Below, one piece after another: positions 25,947-35,448 of a stretch of 64,000 nucleotides of DNA. Source of the DNA: Comamonadaceae bacterium (GTDB lineage: Bacteria > Pseudomonadota > Gammaproteobacteria > Burkholderiales > Burkholderiaceae_C); NCBI GenBank assembly GCA_027488985.1, contig JAIYAR010000009.1, positions 372,001 through 436,000 of the forward strand. The letters run 5' to 3'. Made by a program: the position numbers and the translations under genes. Numbering within the stretch: position 1 is the first letter of the stretch; each line of letters starts with the position of its first letter. The notes under the pieces are model-generated. The model worked only from the letters and a program-made list of their open reading frames with translations. It was not told the origin of the DNA and did not search any database.

Positions 25947-26255
25947 GTGTCCTCTCAGCTCGAATGCAGCAATCACTGGGCTCGCCCACTGACCACCCGA
26001 TGGGCCGGGCAGATTCCTCTGTCCACCCTTGTCTGGCGCGACACTCTGGCATTCGGGACATTTGCGAACTTGCTGATGTCGTTTGTGGGGCTGATGTTGC
26101 TTGCGAAAGGACACACGGTTGCCGCGATGGCCGTTCATTTTTCCCTGATGCCGATGAACATTTTTTTATGGCTCTGCATCAACCGCTTAACCGGCGTTCC
26201 CGCGTGGATCCGGTTTGGGGCAACTGTCTGGCTAGTGTTCGTGACATTCATTTGA
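25947..26255 (+). CDS. Small hypothetical membrane protein
   Basis: About 102 residues with a likely GTG start at 25947. Another GTG at 25938 would overlap the lipoprotein gene by 8 bases. Three hydrophobic stretches are visible: FGTFANLLMSFVGLMLLAKG, VAAMAVHFSLMPMNIFLWLCI and ATVWLVFVTFI. No known family was recognised. The close spacing after the lipoprotein gene suggests co-expression. It converges with the amine oxidase gene, leaving an 18-base gap. The lack of an ATG makes the exact start uncertain. Confidence 0.5.
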   Translation: MSSQLECSNHWARPLTTRWAGQIPLSTLVWRDTLAFGTFANLLMSFVGLMLLAKGHTVAAMAVHFSLMPMNIFLWLCINRLTGVPAWIRFGATVWLVFVTFI

Positions 26256-26273
26256 TGGGCAAGAAACCTCGGA

Positions 26274-27647
26274 TCACATGGCCAAGATGTTTCTGGCAGC
26301 ACGCAGACCTGACATATAGGCGCCGTGCGCGGTGCCGAAATGGTTGTCTTCGGTCGCCTCTCCGGCGAATGAGACTGCTGTTCCCATGGCTGCGGCCAAG
26401 TCCTTGCGCATTGTTGGCGTCGAACCTACACGGTTGAATGAATACGATCCCAAAGCAAACGGGTCAGAAGCCCAACGCGTGAGTTGGTAGTCAATGGGAC
26501 TGGGAATCTCTGCGCCAAATATGGTCTTCAGAGTTTGCATCGCGCTTGCCACGATTTGAACGTCAGACATTTGCTCTATCGCTCGCCCCCGGTCGGCGGC
26601 ATTGAACCCCAACAATATGGGAGCATTTGCGGACCGCTTGAAGCTCACCCATTCCGTCCATTCGCCATGTCGGGCCGGAATGTATTCCAGCCAATCGACA
26701 TCTGCGGGCCAAAACGCCTCCGGGAAGCGCAGATAGCATTTATTCAGCACCCCCATTCCCAGTTTCGCAATCGCGTTCTGTTTGGCCTTCGGCAATTCAG
26801 GGGTGAACCTCACGCTCCGGGCCTGCAAAACCCCAAGCGGTAGCGTGACGACCACATGGTCGGCCACAAACTCGGACTTCTGAGTCACCACCCGCACGGG
26901 CGATTGCCGCCATTGCACTTCACGTACCGCTTGGTCAAATTGGATATTCAGACCCTTGGCCAGGAACTCTGTAACCACTCGAAATCCTTGCGCGAAAAAA
27001 ACATCACCACCTCCAAACTCTTTGGCACTGTCGTACCAGCTTGCGGAAAGCTGAGCGGCACTTCCGGAATATTCCTGCTCGACTGAAGCACTCAATGCAA
27101 AGTTGATGAATCGGTAGGCCTCCGAGGATTCATCGAACTGGCGCATCAAAGGCTCTATGGCTTGGCGTATCGAAATGTCAGCACTTCGGTCATGAGCGTT
27201 TTTCAATGCACCGAATACTTGCTTTGTCAGCGCATCCAAGCGCTCCCCTTCTGCTTTGGCGAGAGCTTGCCCCGATGTGTTGTAAGTGATGGATCTCTCG
27301 TACTTCGTTGCAACCCGGTCGGCGCGAATGTCGTCTGCCAAACCGGTTAGCGGGTTGCCCTTCATCCCATGTATCCAAGTGGCTCCAAAATCAAGCGGCA
27401 TGTCCGGCCATTTGGTACTGGTCCAGATGCGCCCGCCAATACGATCGCGCGCCTCCAGGACAACGACATCGTGGCCGTGCCGCTGCAATTCTCTTGCAGT
27501 GGCAAGGCCAGCCAGCCCGGCACCGATCACAAACACGCGCTTCTTTTTGGAGGCCGGCACCTGCTCTTTCGCTAGGGCGCTACTCGAAGCTGCCGCAAAG
27601 CTCAGTAGAGCCAATCCAAAGACTGCCAAAGACTTGCGCCTATCCAT
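26274..27647 (-). CDS. Exported flavin monoamine oxidase-family protein
   Basis: A 457-residue FAD enzyme of the amine oxidase family (monoamine, polyamine or L-amino acid oxidases). It starts MDRRKSLAVFGLALLSFAAASSSALA, a signal peptide with an RR pair suggesting Tat export of the folded flavoprotein. The FAD motif is VFVIGAGLAGLATARELQRHG, followed by LEARDRIGGRIWTS. The C-terminal flavin contact is SFAGEATEDNHFGTAHGAYMSG. It is divergent from the formylglycine-generating-enzyme-like gene, with a 160-base gap. The substrate is unknown. Confidence 0.85.
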   Translation of the reverse strand: MDRRKSLAVFGLALLSFAAASSSALAKEQVPASKKKRVFVIGAGLAGLATARELQRHGHDVVVLEARDRIGGRIWTSTKWPDMPLDFGATWIHGMKGNPLTGLADDIRADRVATKYERSITYNTSGQALAKAEGERLDALTKQVFGALKNAHDRSADISIRQAIEPLMRQFDESSEAYRFINFALSASVEQEYSGSAAQLSASWYDSAKEFGGGDVFFAQGFRVVTEFLAKGLNIQFDQAVREVQWRQSPVRVVTQKSEFVADHVVVTLPLGVLQARSVRFTPELPKAKQNAIAKLGMGVLNKCYLRFPEAFWPADVDWLEYIPARHGEWTEWVSFKRSANAPILLGFNAADRGRAIEQMSDVQIVASAMQTLKTIFGAEIPSPIDYQLTRWASDPFALGSYSFNRVGSTPTMRKDLAAAMGTAVSFAGEATEDNHFGTAHGAYMSGLRAARNILAM

Positions 27648-27807
27648 AAATCATCTCCACATTATTGGTAATCACCAGGTTCCAATAGAAGTTGAACGGG
27701 AATCAAAGCGGGGCGCATGCCCTGCAACCTAACGAGCTTTACTGGATATTCACCCCTTTTCATCACCACACAAAACCGGGGAATTCGACCATCACCAGAA
27801 TCAACCC

Positions 27808-28566
27808 ATGCGAAATTTATTGCTGTTCACATTGTTTTGGATGTTTGCCGGTTCCATGGCGAAGGCGGCGAACGATGACATGCAGGCAATACGAGGGTTT
27901 GCCATTGACCGTAGCGAAGTGAGCATTGCACAGTTTGCGCGCTATGTTCAGGCCACCGGCGTCGTGACCACTGCTGAAAGAGCGGGCGGCGGTAGCACCT
28001 ATGAACGCGGTTGGGTGCAACGCAAGGGTTGGACTTGGCGCACCCCTTACGGCATTCCTGCAAACGACAGAGAACCTGCGGTACACATCACGTTCAACGA
28101 GGCCAAAGCCTATTGTCAATGGGCGGGAAAGCGGCTTCCCGATGACGCCGAATGGATGGAGGCTGCTTACACCGAACGGCGTATCGCTCCAACTTCTGGC
28201 TTTGCAAAAGACACACGCTATCCATATCCGACAGGAATCAGTCCTGAAGGCGCCAACTGCCTGGGAGATTGCGGAGCAAGCGACACCATTGCTGCTTATT
28301 CTGGTGGCTTAGTGACCTCCAGGGGTGGGGGCCATGTCTTGACCGGTAGTACGCGAGTTGGCGTCAATGGTTTGTGGGACATGGGCGGCAACGTATGGGA
28401 GTGGACCGATGACGGTAAGGCCTCAGCGTCAGATACCGATCGCCCAACGCGCGGTGGTTCCTGGTGGTACGGTGCGGCCCAGATGCATCGCGACCATCTG
28501 CAAACCAAACCGGCCTCTACTGCGGTTGTTTACATCGGCTTCAGGTGTGCAAGAAGCCTGAGGTAA
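27808..28566 (+). CDS. Exported formylglycine-generating-enzyme (SUMF1) family protein
   Basis: A 252-residue protein with a signal peptide (LLLFTLFWMFAGSMAKA). The FGE-sulfatase fold is clear: GFAIDRSEVSIAQFARYVQATG, PAVHITFNEAKAYCQWAGKRLPDDAEWMEAA, GLWDMGGNVWEWTDDG, then RGGSWWYGAAQMHRDH and GFRCARS at the end. The two active-site cysteines of true FGE, expected after GGS, are replaced here by non-cysteine residues. It is therefore unlikely to convert sulfatase cysteine and may instead act like PvdO-type or other modified members. It is divergent from an amine oxidase. No sulfatase gene is present in the window. Confidence 0.83.
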   Translation: MRNLLLFTLFWMFAGSMAKAANDDMQAIRGFAIDRSEVSIAQFARYVQATGVVTTAERAGGGSTYERGWVQRKGWTWRTPYGIPANDREPAVHITFNEAKAYCQWAGKRLPDDAEWMEAAYTERRIAPTSGFAKDTRYPYPTGISPEGANCLGDCGASDTIAAYSGGLVTSRGGGHVLTGSTRVGVNGLWDMGGNVWEWTDDGKASASDTDRPTRGGSWWYGAAQMHRDHLQTKPASTAVVYIGFRCARSLR

Positions 28567-28760
28567 TGACTTTGGCAATCGCTTCTGATGAAATGAAAGG
28601 TAAGCGCCCTGCGAGCCAGAGCGGACCTCCAACAAAAGCTCAACAGACGGGTACGATGGACAGCTGATATGCGGCGATAGCGGTCCATCAAGCTACCGTC
28701 CAGTGGCCTCTGGTTTCCTAGCCGGTATACGCTCATTCATTCTCGTCTTCATCAAAATCG

Positions 28761-29375
28761 ATGTTTCCTAATGTCCGTTTTAGCACTGCCCGACTTGCAT
28801 TTCGTCAGGTGACTCCGGCAGATCGCGACGATCTGTTGTCGTTAGAAGCGAGTCCAGAAGTAATGCTGTACCTCAATGGTGGTCGCCCGGTACCAGAAGA
28901 AGGCCTTACCGACAGCGATTTTCTGACGCCCCGTGGAACCGAAGCAGAGGTTTTCGCTGCACATGAAATTGCAACCGGTCGGTTTGTTGGTTGGTTTGGT
29001 GTTTTTGACGATGGCATCCAACATGGGCTGCATACCGCTGAGCTTGGCTATCGCTTGGCACGCAGGGCTTGGGGCCAAGGCTTTGCAACAGAAGGAGCCA
29101 AGGGATTGATCGCAGCCGCCTTCGGTCCATGGGGCTTCGATTGCTTACGGGCTCAGACCATGACGGTCAATTTAGGATCGCGCCGGGTCTTGGAGAAAGC
29201 GGGTTTTCACTTCGTAGAGACGGTGTTTCCCAACTTTCCAGACCCTGTCCCAGGACAAGAACATGGCGAAGTGATCTACGAGATCCGGCGAGGGATGCCG
29301 GCGACAACGGATATGCAGCCCCCAGGCAGGTCTGCTCCCCTAAGCCAATGTGGCGTGGGCTTGCTTGCGGACTAA
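28761..29375 (+). CDS. GNAT acetyltransferase (RimJ/RimL type)
   Basis: A 204-residue N-acetyltransferase. It opens FSTARLAFRQVTPADRDDLLSLEASPEVMLYL, then has ELGYRLARRAWGQGFATEGAKGLI (acetyl-CoA pyrophosphate site) and VNLGSRRVLEKAGFHFVET near 145. These are standard for the RimJ/RimL group, which modifies N-termini or small amines. The last 25 residues look unstructured. The gene overlaps the convergent Gre-like gene by 4 bases. The 194-base gap upstream holds no gene I can see. Confidence 0.85.
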   Translation: MFPNVRFSTARLAFRQVTPADRDDLLSLEASPEVMLYLNGGRPVPEEGLTDSDFLTPRGTEAEVFAAHEIATGRFVGWFGVFDDGIQHGLHTAELGYRLARRAWGQGFATEGAKGLIAAAFGPWGFDCLRAQTMTVNLGSRRVLEKAGFHFVETVFPNFPDPVPGQEHGEVIYEIRRGMPATTDMQPPGRSAPLSQCGVGLLAD

Positions 29376-29848
29376 CCGACGTTCAGCACCTCAAATTTCT
29401 GTTGGATTGAAGCGTTCTGTATCCAAACCTCATCACCTTCACACAGCATGGCCTTACCCAAAGGGGCTTCGCTACTGATGACCTGAACGAACTGAGCACC
29501 GTTGACCAACTTCATGCTGCCCCCAAGCGGCCCGAGAAAGACCTGTTGCTGCTTGCCGTTGGAATCGACCAGGCAGACCAGCGCGCCGAGCTGAATACCT
29601 TTGCTGGCGTCATAGGGGCGCGGCCGGAACTGGCGCCAAGTGGCCATCGCTTGGCGGATGCCCTCGGCACGCCGAGCCTGGCCGGTGGCTAAGTAGGCGG
29701 CTTCGAGTCCCAATGTGTCGTATTTGTTTTCGGCAATGTTTTCTTCGTGAGTCGCCGTCTCATGGGCCGTACGCACTGCCTGTTCGGCTTGCAGCAGGTC
29801 TTCGGCGAGCCGCTCCAGCACCTGCTGCTGCAGCAAGAATTTATCCAT
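29372..29848 (-). CDS. GreA/GreB-like transcription factor
   Basis: A 158-residue protein. It has an N-terminal coiled coil ([33 protein letters not shown]) and a C-terminal FKBP-like Gre domain ([24 protein letters not shown], then [20 protein letters not shown]). Gre proteins enter the secondary channel of RNA polymerase and restart backtracked complexes. The acidic tip is present in altered form ([14 protein letters not shown]), as in the Gre-like paralogues of pseudomonads and their relatives. The ATG at 29848 is preferred over 29995 because it starts at the coiled coil. It is divergent from the hybrid kinase. Its role as a true Gre factor is inferred. Confidence 0.75.
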   Translation of the reverse strand: MDKFLLQQQVLERLAEDLLQAEQAVRTAHETATHEENIAENKYDTLGLEAAYLATGQARRAEGIRQAMATWRQFRPRPYDASKGIQLGALVCLVDSNGKQQQVFLGPLGGSMKLVNGAQFVQVISSEAPLGKAMLCEGDEVWIQNASIQQKFEVLNVG

Positions 29849-30031
29849 GATGAAAGGTGGGCATCTCGAAAGACGGGGGTGGTCTTGATTATGAAGTGCT
29901 TTACCAGCCTTGGTCGATTCTGTTGGTTTCAACAAACTAACCCTGCGGGAACCGGCTTTTGCATTGGGATGAAGCGGGCTAAACTGTGTTTGCAAAAGTC
30001 ACTGTTTCAGCATCTTCAAATCAAATCCAAC

Positions 30032-31825
30032 ATGCCTGACTTGCCAGATCAGATCGGTCGCGATTCTCTACGAGCGCCGCAAGTGATCGGCGAGGAGCAA
30101 CTTGCAAATGAGCGCTATTTCGGGCTGGGTTTGATCGCAGCCCTGATCGCCAATGTTCTTTTCGGCGTTCAACGCTTCGCCACTGAACTGCTTACGAATA
30201 AGGTAACGGGTTGGTGGATCAACGTGTTCGGCGCTGCGGCACTGACCTTGCTTTATTTCTACTTTCGAATGGACCAGACGAAGCGCTTTCGACTCTGCGC
30301 CCATATTGGAATTGCCCTGTGCGCGCTTGGCTTGGTGGTCCCTGTGCTTTATGGCATGACTTCTTCGTCATGGTGGCTCGTGATTCTTCCGCTGGCAGCT
30401 GTACTCCTTATGGGGGTGCGGCATGGAGTACCTTGGGCTGGTGTCTGCGCGTTAACGATGGTTGCAATACATCTGTTTGGCCCGAGTCTCCTTATCGCGA
30501 ACGCAGCGGGGGAGACTACCGTTGAGTCCTCAGGAAGTCGAGTCATGCTGGTGCTGATTCTTTTTGGAATTGCAGCACGCTCGAGGTGGGTAGCGGAGCG
30601 TCAAGCTGATGAGTTGCGCCAAGCCCGTGACGCAGCAGAACAGGCCAATCAGGCGAAGAGTGATTTTTTGGCCAACATGTCACATGAGATTCGTACCCCG
30701 ATGAATGGCGTACTTGGCATGACAGGCTTGCTTTTGGAAAGTAATCTCAATCAGGAGCAGAGGGACTACGCCACCAGTATTTCGCATTCAGGTGAGGCAT
30801 TGCTTGCCATCATCAACGACATTCTTGACCTCTCCAAGATAGAGGCCGGGCGCATGGAGTTTGAGTCGAATCCCTTTTCGCTGGATGTGCTGGTGGATTC
30901 GGTGGTTTCTGTTCTGCGGATTCGCGCCGAAGACAAGGGCGTTTACTTCAGCGTCCATCTCCCTGCGGGAGACGGAATGGATTACGTCGGTGACAGTCTT
31001 CGCATTCGACAGGTGCTGTTCAACCTCCTGGGCAATGCCGTTAAATTTACGATGCAGGGTGAGGTTCGGCTCGAGATCAAAGTCATCACAGACGGACTGC
31101 GCTTTGAAGTGCGTGATTCCGGAATTGGCATCTCGCAAGAAGGTCTGGCAAGAATCTTTTCAAGCTTTGTTCAAGTCGACTCATCAACTTCACGCAAGTT
31201 CGGCGGTACCGGCCTCGGACTGGTGATTTCCAGAAAGTTGGTTGAAGGCATGAACGGATCCATGGGGGTCGAGAGCGAACTGGGGCAAGGTAGTTGCTTC
31301 TGGTTTGAGTTGCCTCTGATGCAAACTGAGCGCAGCGTTTGGAATGCCCCGTTTGATGCTGTAACCAAGACGGCCGGGGATGTGCCTGTGTCGAAAATCA
31401 ACCCAGAGCATCTTGGCGATAAACAATCACCATCGAAATCTCATGGATCAGACGAACGTCCAGCTTCTCCAATACTTTTGGTAGAGGACCATCCGATCAA
31501 TCAGAAGGTTGCAACCGTTTTGCTCCAGCGCATGGGTTACGAAGTCGACCTCGCAGAAGATGGTGAAAAGGCGGTCAGCGCAGCCAGTAAAAAGCTTTAC
31601 GCCGTCATCTTGATGGACGTCCAGATGCCGAATATGAACGGTTTTGATGCTACGCGAGCCATACGTTCGGGTGGCGGGCTCAATGCAGACACCAAGATCA
31701 TCGCTCTCACCGCCAACGCCATGCAGTCAGATAAAGACGCCTGCCTGAGTGCAGGCATGAACGATTTTTTGACTAAGCCATTCAGCAAAGAAGCCTTAGC
31801 TGCTTGTATCCAAAGCAATCTTTAA
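30032..31825 (+). CDS. Membrane hybrid histidine kinase
   Basis: A 597-residue sensor. About six N-terminal hydrophobic segments ([17 protein letters not shown] to [17 protein letters not shown]) are followed by a short coiled coil. Then comes HisKA with the phosphorylated His in [15 protein letters not shown] and a HATPase domain with N, G1 and G2 boxes ([27 protein letters not shown]). A receiver domain occupies residues 485-597 with its Asp in [12 protein letters not shown]. No PAS or periplasmic sensor domain is seen, so the membrane bundle may be the sensor. The ATG at 30032 is chosen, and one at 29969 is possible. No response regulator partner lies nearby. Confidence 0.87.
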   Translation: MPDLPDQIGRDSLRAPQVIGEEQLANERYFGLGLIAALIANVLFGVQRFATELLTNKVTGWWINVFGAAALTLLYFYFRMDQTKRFRLCAHIGIALCALGLVVPVLYGMTSSSWWLVILPLAAVLLMGVRHGVPWAGVCALTMVAIHLFGPSLLIANAAGETTVESSGSRVMLVLILFGIAARSRWVAERQADELRQARDAAEQANQAKSDFLANMSHEIRTPMNGVLGMTGLLLESNLNQEQRDYATSISHSGEALLAIINDILDLSKIEAGRMEFESNPFSLDVLVDSVVSVLRIRAEDKGVYFSVHLPAGDGMDYVGDSLRIRQVLFNLLGNAVKFTMQGEVRLEIKVITDGLRFEVRDSGIGISQEGLARIFSSFVQVDSSTSRKFGGTGLGLVISRKLVEGMNGSMGVESELGQGSCFWFELPLMQTERSVWNAPFDAVTKTAGDVPVSKINPEHLGDKQSPSKSHGSDERPASPILLVEDHPINQKVATVLLQRMGYEVDLAEDGEKAVSAASKKLYAVILMDVQMPNMNGFDATRAIRSGGGLNADTKIIALTANAMQSDKDACLSAGMNDFLTKPFSKEALAACIQSNL

Positions 31826-32122
31826 GGCCGCTGTGAGAGGGCGAATCCCCGGCTTCTCTGCAGCCAACTGCTTATTCTTGGTGAGTGAATCGTAGACGCC
31901 AACTGGCTTGGTGTTCCGAGTCGAAATGTAGCGATAACTTGCTCTCTAGTCTCCTCGCATTGCACCATTGATTTTGCTGATTCAATAACTGAAGCAGTCA
32001 TTCTCAGGAGCCTGCGTCTGGCCCAAAGCCGCCTTTGTCAGTTCACTCCAAAACATTGACAAAATCGCTTGCAGCGCTTACCGAATATGCGCAAGCAGCT
32101 ACCAAATTTATAGCATTTCGCA
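31826..32122. other. Intergenic region (297 bases) between convergent genes
   Basis: The longest gap in the window. Apart from repeat copy 6 near its right end I see no gene, tRNA or clear terminator. No convincing coding sequence was found on either strand in the first 220 bases, which may be decayed sequence. Confidence 0.5.
32072..32114 (-). repeat. Dispersed 43-bp-register repeat, copy 6
   Basis: CAGCGC, 11 bases, GCGC, 9 bases ending AGCTA, 8 bases, ATAGC. It lies just past the stop of the SBF-like carrier gene. Confidence 0.8.
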
Positions 32123-33091
32123 TCAGTCGGTCCGCTGCCCGTAGCGCTGCGCCATGATCGCGCAGACCATGAGCTGTATCTGGTGAAAGATCATGAGCGG
32201 CAGCAGCATCATACCCACCTGCGGGGCGGCGAACAGCACTTTGGCCATGGGCACGCCGCTGGCCAGGCTCTTCTTGGAGCCGCAAAAGACGATGGTAATT
32301 TCGTCTTCTTTGGAGAAGCCAAGTTTTCGACTGCCCACTGTCGTAATCCATAGCACGAGAGCCAGCAACGCGCAACAAGCGGCCGTGAGCACCAAGAGCA
32401 ATGGCAAGGGCACACGAGTCCACAAACCTTCAATGACCGCTGCACTAAACGCCGTGTAGACCACCAGCAAAATGGAGCTTTGGTCCACCATGCGCAGGGT
32501 TGAAGCGTGCCTTTTCACAAAGTTGCCAATCAAGGGCTGCATGAGCTGACCGAGGGCGAAAGGCAACAATAACTGTTGCATGATGCGCCAGACCGCGTCC
32601 CACGCTTGGGTGCCTGCCCCCTCCCCGGGCACTACCAGCCAACTCACCAGCAAGGGCGTGACAAACACCCCGATCAGGCTGGAGGCTGACGCGCTGCAGA
32701 CAGCCGCCGCCACATTGCCCCGCGCCATGGCGGTGAATGCAATAGCTGACTGCACCGTGGCCGGCAAGGCGCACAAAAATAGCATGCCCACCGCAAGCTC
32801 CGGGCTCAGCGTCCAGGCAAACACCGGCTTGAGCAGCAGCCCCAGCATGGGAAACAGCCCGAAAGTAAAGCCCAGCACCAGCAGATGCAGCCGCCAGTGG
32901 CTCAGGCCAGCCACCACGTTGGCGCGGGAGAGCTTGGCGCCGTGCATGAAAAAAAGCAAGGCAATAGCGGCGGTGGTGATCCATTCAAACGCCTGCTCCA
33001 CCGCACCTCGGGCGGGGAACAGGCTGGCTAGCGTGACTACGCCGATAAGGACCAAAGTGAAGTCGTCAGGGAGGAAGCGTGGACGTTGCAT
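32123..33091 (-). CDS. Bile acid:sodium symporter family (SBF-like) protein
   Basis: A 322-residue inner-membrane carrier with about nine or ten hydrophobic segments. It resembles the SBF-like (YfeH) group. Markers are AIALLFFMHGAKLSRANVVAGLSHWRLH near residue 45, LCALPATVQSAIAFTAMARGN near 110, and FCGSKKSLASGVPMAKVLF near 265. The substrate of this group is not known; bile acids are unlikely in a free-living bacterium. It is followed on the same strand (upstream end) by an alcohol dehydrogenase 27 bases away, so the two may share a transcript. Confidence 0.83.
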   Translation of the reverse strand: MQRPRFLPDDFTLVLIGVVTLASLFPARGAVEQAFEWITTAAIALLFFMHGAKLSRANVVAGLSHWRLHLLVLGFTFGLFPMLGLLLKPVFAWTLSPELAVGMLFLCALPATVQSAIAFTAMARGNVAAAVCSASASSLIGVFVTPLLVSWLVVPGEGAGTQAWDAVWRIMQQLLLPFALGQLMQPLIGNFVKRHASTLRMVDQSSILLVVYTAFSAAVIEGLWTRVPLPLLLVLTAACCALLALVLWITTVGSRKLGFSKEDEITIVFCGSKKSLASGVPMAKVLFAAPQVGMMLLPLMIFHQIQLMVCAIMAQRYGQRTD

Positions 33092-33118
33092 GGGGGCAGA
33101 GCATACCTGTGCGGAAGC

Positions 33119-34135
33119 TCAGGCAAAGTCCGCATCCAGCACCACCCGGTAACGGGCATTGCCACTGCGCAAATGGGCCACCGCATCGTTGACGCGGGAC
33201 ATGGGGAAATGCTCCACCTGCGGCGCAATGCCGTGGCGGGCACAAAAGTCCATCATCTTCATGAGCGTGACTGGCGAAGGCGTGGGGGATGCCGATATGC
33301 TGCGCTGCCACGACAACAGGCTACCCGTGCGCAGCTTCATGGCCTCAGTGACCACGCCCACCACATGCATGCGACCCTTGGGGGCCAGAGTGCCGAGTAG
33401 CGCATCCCACTCCAAGCTGGCACCTACGGTGACCAGCAAAAAGTCCAGTTGGCCGGCAAAGGCCTTGAGTTCTTTCACATCCACACTCGACACCGTGCGG
33501 TGCGCACCCAGCGCGAGCGCCTCTTCCCGCTTGGAGGGGCTGGAGGTGAACGCGGTCACATCACAACCCCATGCTTTGGCGAACTTGACGGCCAAATGGC
33601 CCAGCCCGCCTATGCCCACCACACCCACGCGGTCGGTGGGTTTGATGTCGTTGATCACAAAGGGCAAAAACGCCGTACCGCCACCACACATCAGCGGGCC
33701 GGCAGCTGCGGGGTCCAGCCCCTCGGGGATGGGCAAGGCCCAGCTCCAGTGCGAACGCACCTTGTCGGCAAAACCCCCATGGCGACCGATGATGGTGGGC
33801 TGACGCGTGGCGCACAGGTTTTGCTCTCCCCCCTGGCAGAAGCGGCAGTGCTGGCAACTGTTGCTGTGCCAGCCCAGGCCCACACGCTGCCCCACACTGC
33901 GCCCCTTGACCTGGGGCCCTACCGCCACGATAGTACCGACGACCTCATGCCCGGGCACTACCGGGTAGCTCACCGGGAACCACTCACTGTCGACCATGGC
34001 GAGGTCGGAGTGGCAGATGCCGCAGTACTCCACAGCGATCTCCACCTCTTCAGCGCCCATGGTGCCGGGATCGAAGTCCAACCGCTCCAGATCAGCACTT
34101 TTGCCGGGGGCTGCCCAGCCGCGAAATGTAGTCAT
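33119..34135 (-). CDS. Zinc-dependent NAD(P) alcohol dehydrogenase
   Basis: A 338-residue medium-chain dehydrogenase of the YahK/cinnamyl alcohol dehydrogenase group, which reduces aldehydes with NADPH. Catalytic zinc ligands are Cys38 (CGICHSD) and His63-Glu64 (PGHEVVG). The structural zinc cysteines are 94, 97, 100 and 108 (CQHCRFCQGGEQNLC). The cofactor motif is VGVVGIGGLGHLAVKFAKAWG. The ATG at 34135 gives the conserved N-terminus MTTFRGWAAPGK. The SBF-like carrier gene follows 27 bases downstream. Divergent from the FabH-like gene over 169 bases. Confidence 0.9.
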   Translation of the reverse strand: MTTFRGWAAPGKSADLERLDFDPGTMGAEEVEIAVEYCGICHSDLAMVDSEWFPVSYPVVPGHEVVGTIVAVGPQVKGRSVGQRVGLGWHSNSCQHCRFCQGGEQNLCATRQPTIIGRHGGFADKVRSHWSWALPIPEGLDPAAAGPLMCGGGTAFLPFVINDIKPTDRVGVVGIGGLGHLAVKFAKAWGCDVTAFTSSPSKREEALALGAHRTVSSVDVKELKAFAGQLDFLLVTVGASLEWDALLGTLAPKGRMHVVGVVTEAMKLRTGSLLSWQRSISASPTPSPVTLMKMMDFCARHGIAPQVEHFPMSRVNDAVAHLRSGNARYRVVLDADFA

Positions 34136-34304
34136 AGGGGTCTCCTGCATAGGTCGTGGCACGCGCGCCATGGCGCAGCGTACCGCGAATAGGTGGCGCC
34201 AAATGTCGGCCTTGTAACCCCCGCGACTGCCGCCGCTTGGACAGATAATCCACCGGCACGGCCCGTAAGCCTCGCCCAGACCAACCCAGCCCGAGAAGAC
34301 ATTT

Positions 34305-35423
34305 ATGCATCGCGTCGCCATCAGCAGCACCGGAATCTTCACCCCGCCCGAGGTCATTACCAATGCGGAATTGGTGGCCTCCTACAACGCATATGCGGCC
34401 CTGCAGAACGCCCGCCATGCCGACGAGATTGAAGCGGGCACCCGAGTAGCGCTCACGGACTCCAGCGTGGAGTTCATTGAAAAGGCCTCCGGCATTCAGC
34501 GCCGCTATGTCATGGAAAAATCCGGTGTGCTGGACCCTGAGCGCATGCGCCCGCACTTCACGCCCCGGCCTGACACCGAGATTTCCCTGATGGCTGAAAT
34601 TGCCGTCAAAGCCTGCCAGGACGCACTCACAGCTGCCGGCAAAACCGCAGCCGATTTGGACGGTGTGATTTGCGCCAGCGCCAACATGCAGCGCCCCTAC
34701 CCGGCCATGGCCATCGAGATTCAAACCGCGTTGGGCGTACAGGGCTACGGTTTTGACATGAACGTGGCCTGCTCTTCGGCCACCTTTGCGCTGGAGCAAG
34801 CGGTGAACGCCGTGCGCTGCGGCAGCGCCCGCGCGGTGCTAGTGGTGAACCCCGAAATCACATCAGCCCACCAGGCATGGATTGACCGGGACTGCCATTT
34901 CATCTTTGGTGATGTGTGCACAGCTATTCTTGTGGAGCGATTGGAACTAGCGCCCGCCGGCAGCTTTGAGGTGCTGGGCACCAAGCTGCTGAGCACTTTC
35001 AGCAACAACATCCGCAACAACAACGGCTTCATGTCGCGCTCGGAAGACCGTGACCCGGACGACCGCGACCAGCTCTTCCGCCAGGAAGGCCGCAAAGTGT
35101 TCAAAGAGGTGTGCCCCATGGCGGCCGAGCATATCGAGCAGCACTTGAAGTCTCTGGACCTCACGCCTCAACAGGTGCGACGTTTCTGGTTGCACCAAGC
35201 CAACCTCGGCATGAACCAGTTGATTGCCAAAAAGCTCTTGGGACGGGACGCTACGGTGGATGATGCACCGGTGATTCTTGATGAATTCGCCAACACGGCG
35301 TCGGCGGGCTCCATCATCTCTTTCCACCGCCACCACGGTGACATTGCGTCGGGTGAGGTGGGAGTGATCTGCTCGTTCGGAGCAGGCTACTCCATCGGAA
35401 GCGTGGTGGTGAAGCGCCTGTAA
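34305..35423 (+). CDS. Beta-ketoacyl-ACP synthase III-like protein
   Basis: A 372-residue thiolase-fold enzyme that condenses an acyl-CoA with malonyl-ACP or a related acceptor. The catalytic triad is Cys156 (NVACSSATFAL), His297 (FWLHQANLGMN) and Asn330 (EFANTASAGS). It is about 50 residues longer than housekeeping FabH, with an N-terminal insert (ELVASYNAYAALQNARHADEIEAGT), and there is no fab cluster here. It therefore looks like the FabH paralogue of gamma- and betaproteobacteria, whose role in priming is less certain. A 10-bp hairpin overlaps its stop codon. Confidence 0.87.
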   Translation: MHRVAISSTGIFTPPEVITNAELVASYNAYAALQNARHADEIEAGTRVALTDSSVEFIEKASGIQRRYVMEKSGVLDPERMRPHFTPRPDTEISLMAEIAVKACQDALTAAGKTAADLDGVICASANMQRPYPAMAIEIQTALGVQGYGFDMNVACSSATFALEQAVNAVRCGSARAVLVVNPEITSAHQAWIDRDCHFIFGDVCTAILVERLELAPAGSFEVLGTKLLSTFSNNIRNNNGFMSRSEDRDPDDRDQLFRQEGRKVFKEVCPMAAEHIEQHLKSLDLTPQQVRRFWLHQANLGMNQLIAKKLLGRDATVDDAPVILDEFANTASAGSIISFHRHHGDIASGEVGVICSFGAGYSIGSVVVKRL

Positions 35424-35436
35424 GGCCAGGCGCTTC
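35411..35436. terminator. Hairpin at the FabH-like stop codon
   Basis: GAAGCGCCTG / CAGGCGCTTC is a perfect 10-bp stem with a 6-base loop. It includes the stop codon and sits between convergent genes. There is no T run, so intrinsic termination would be weak. Confidence 0.35.
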
Positions 35437-35448
35437 GGGGAAGCATCC

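Noticed and set aside
31826-32070. Possible remnant of a transposase or other gene in the longest gap
   Set aside because: No recognisable peptide on either strand and no terminal inverted repeats.
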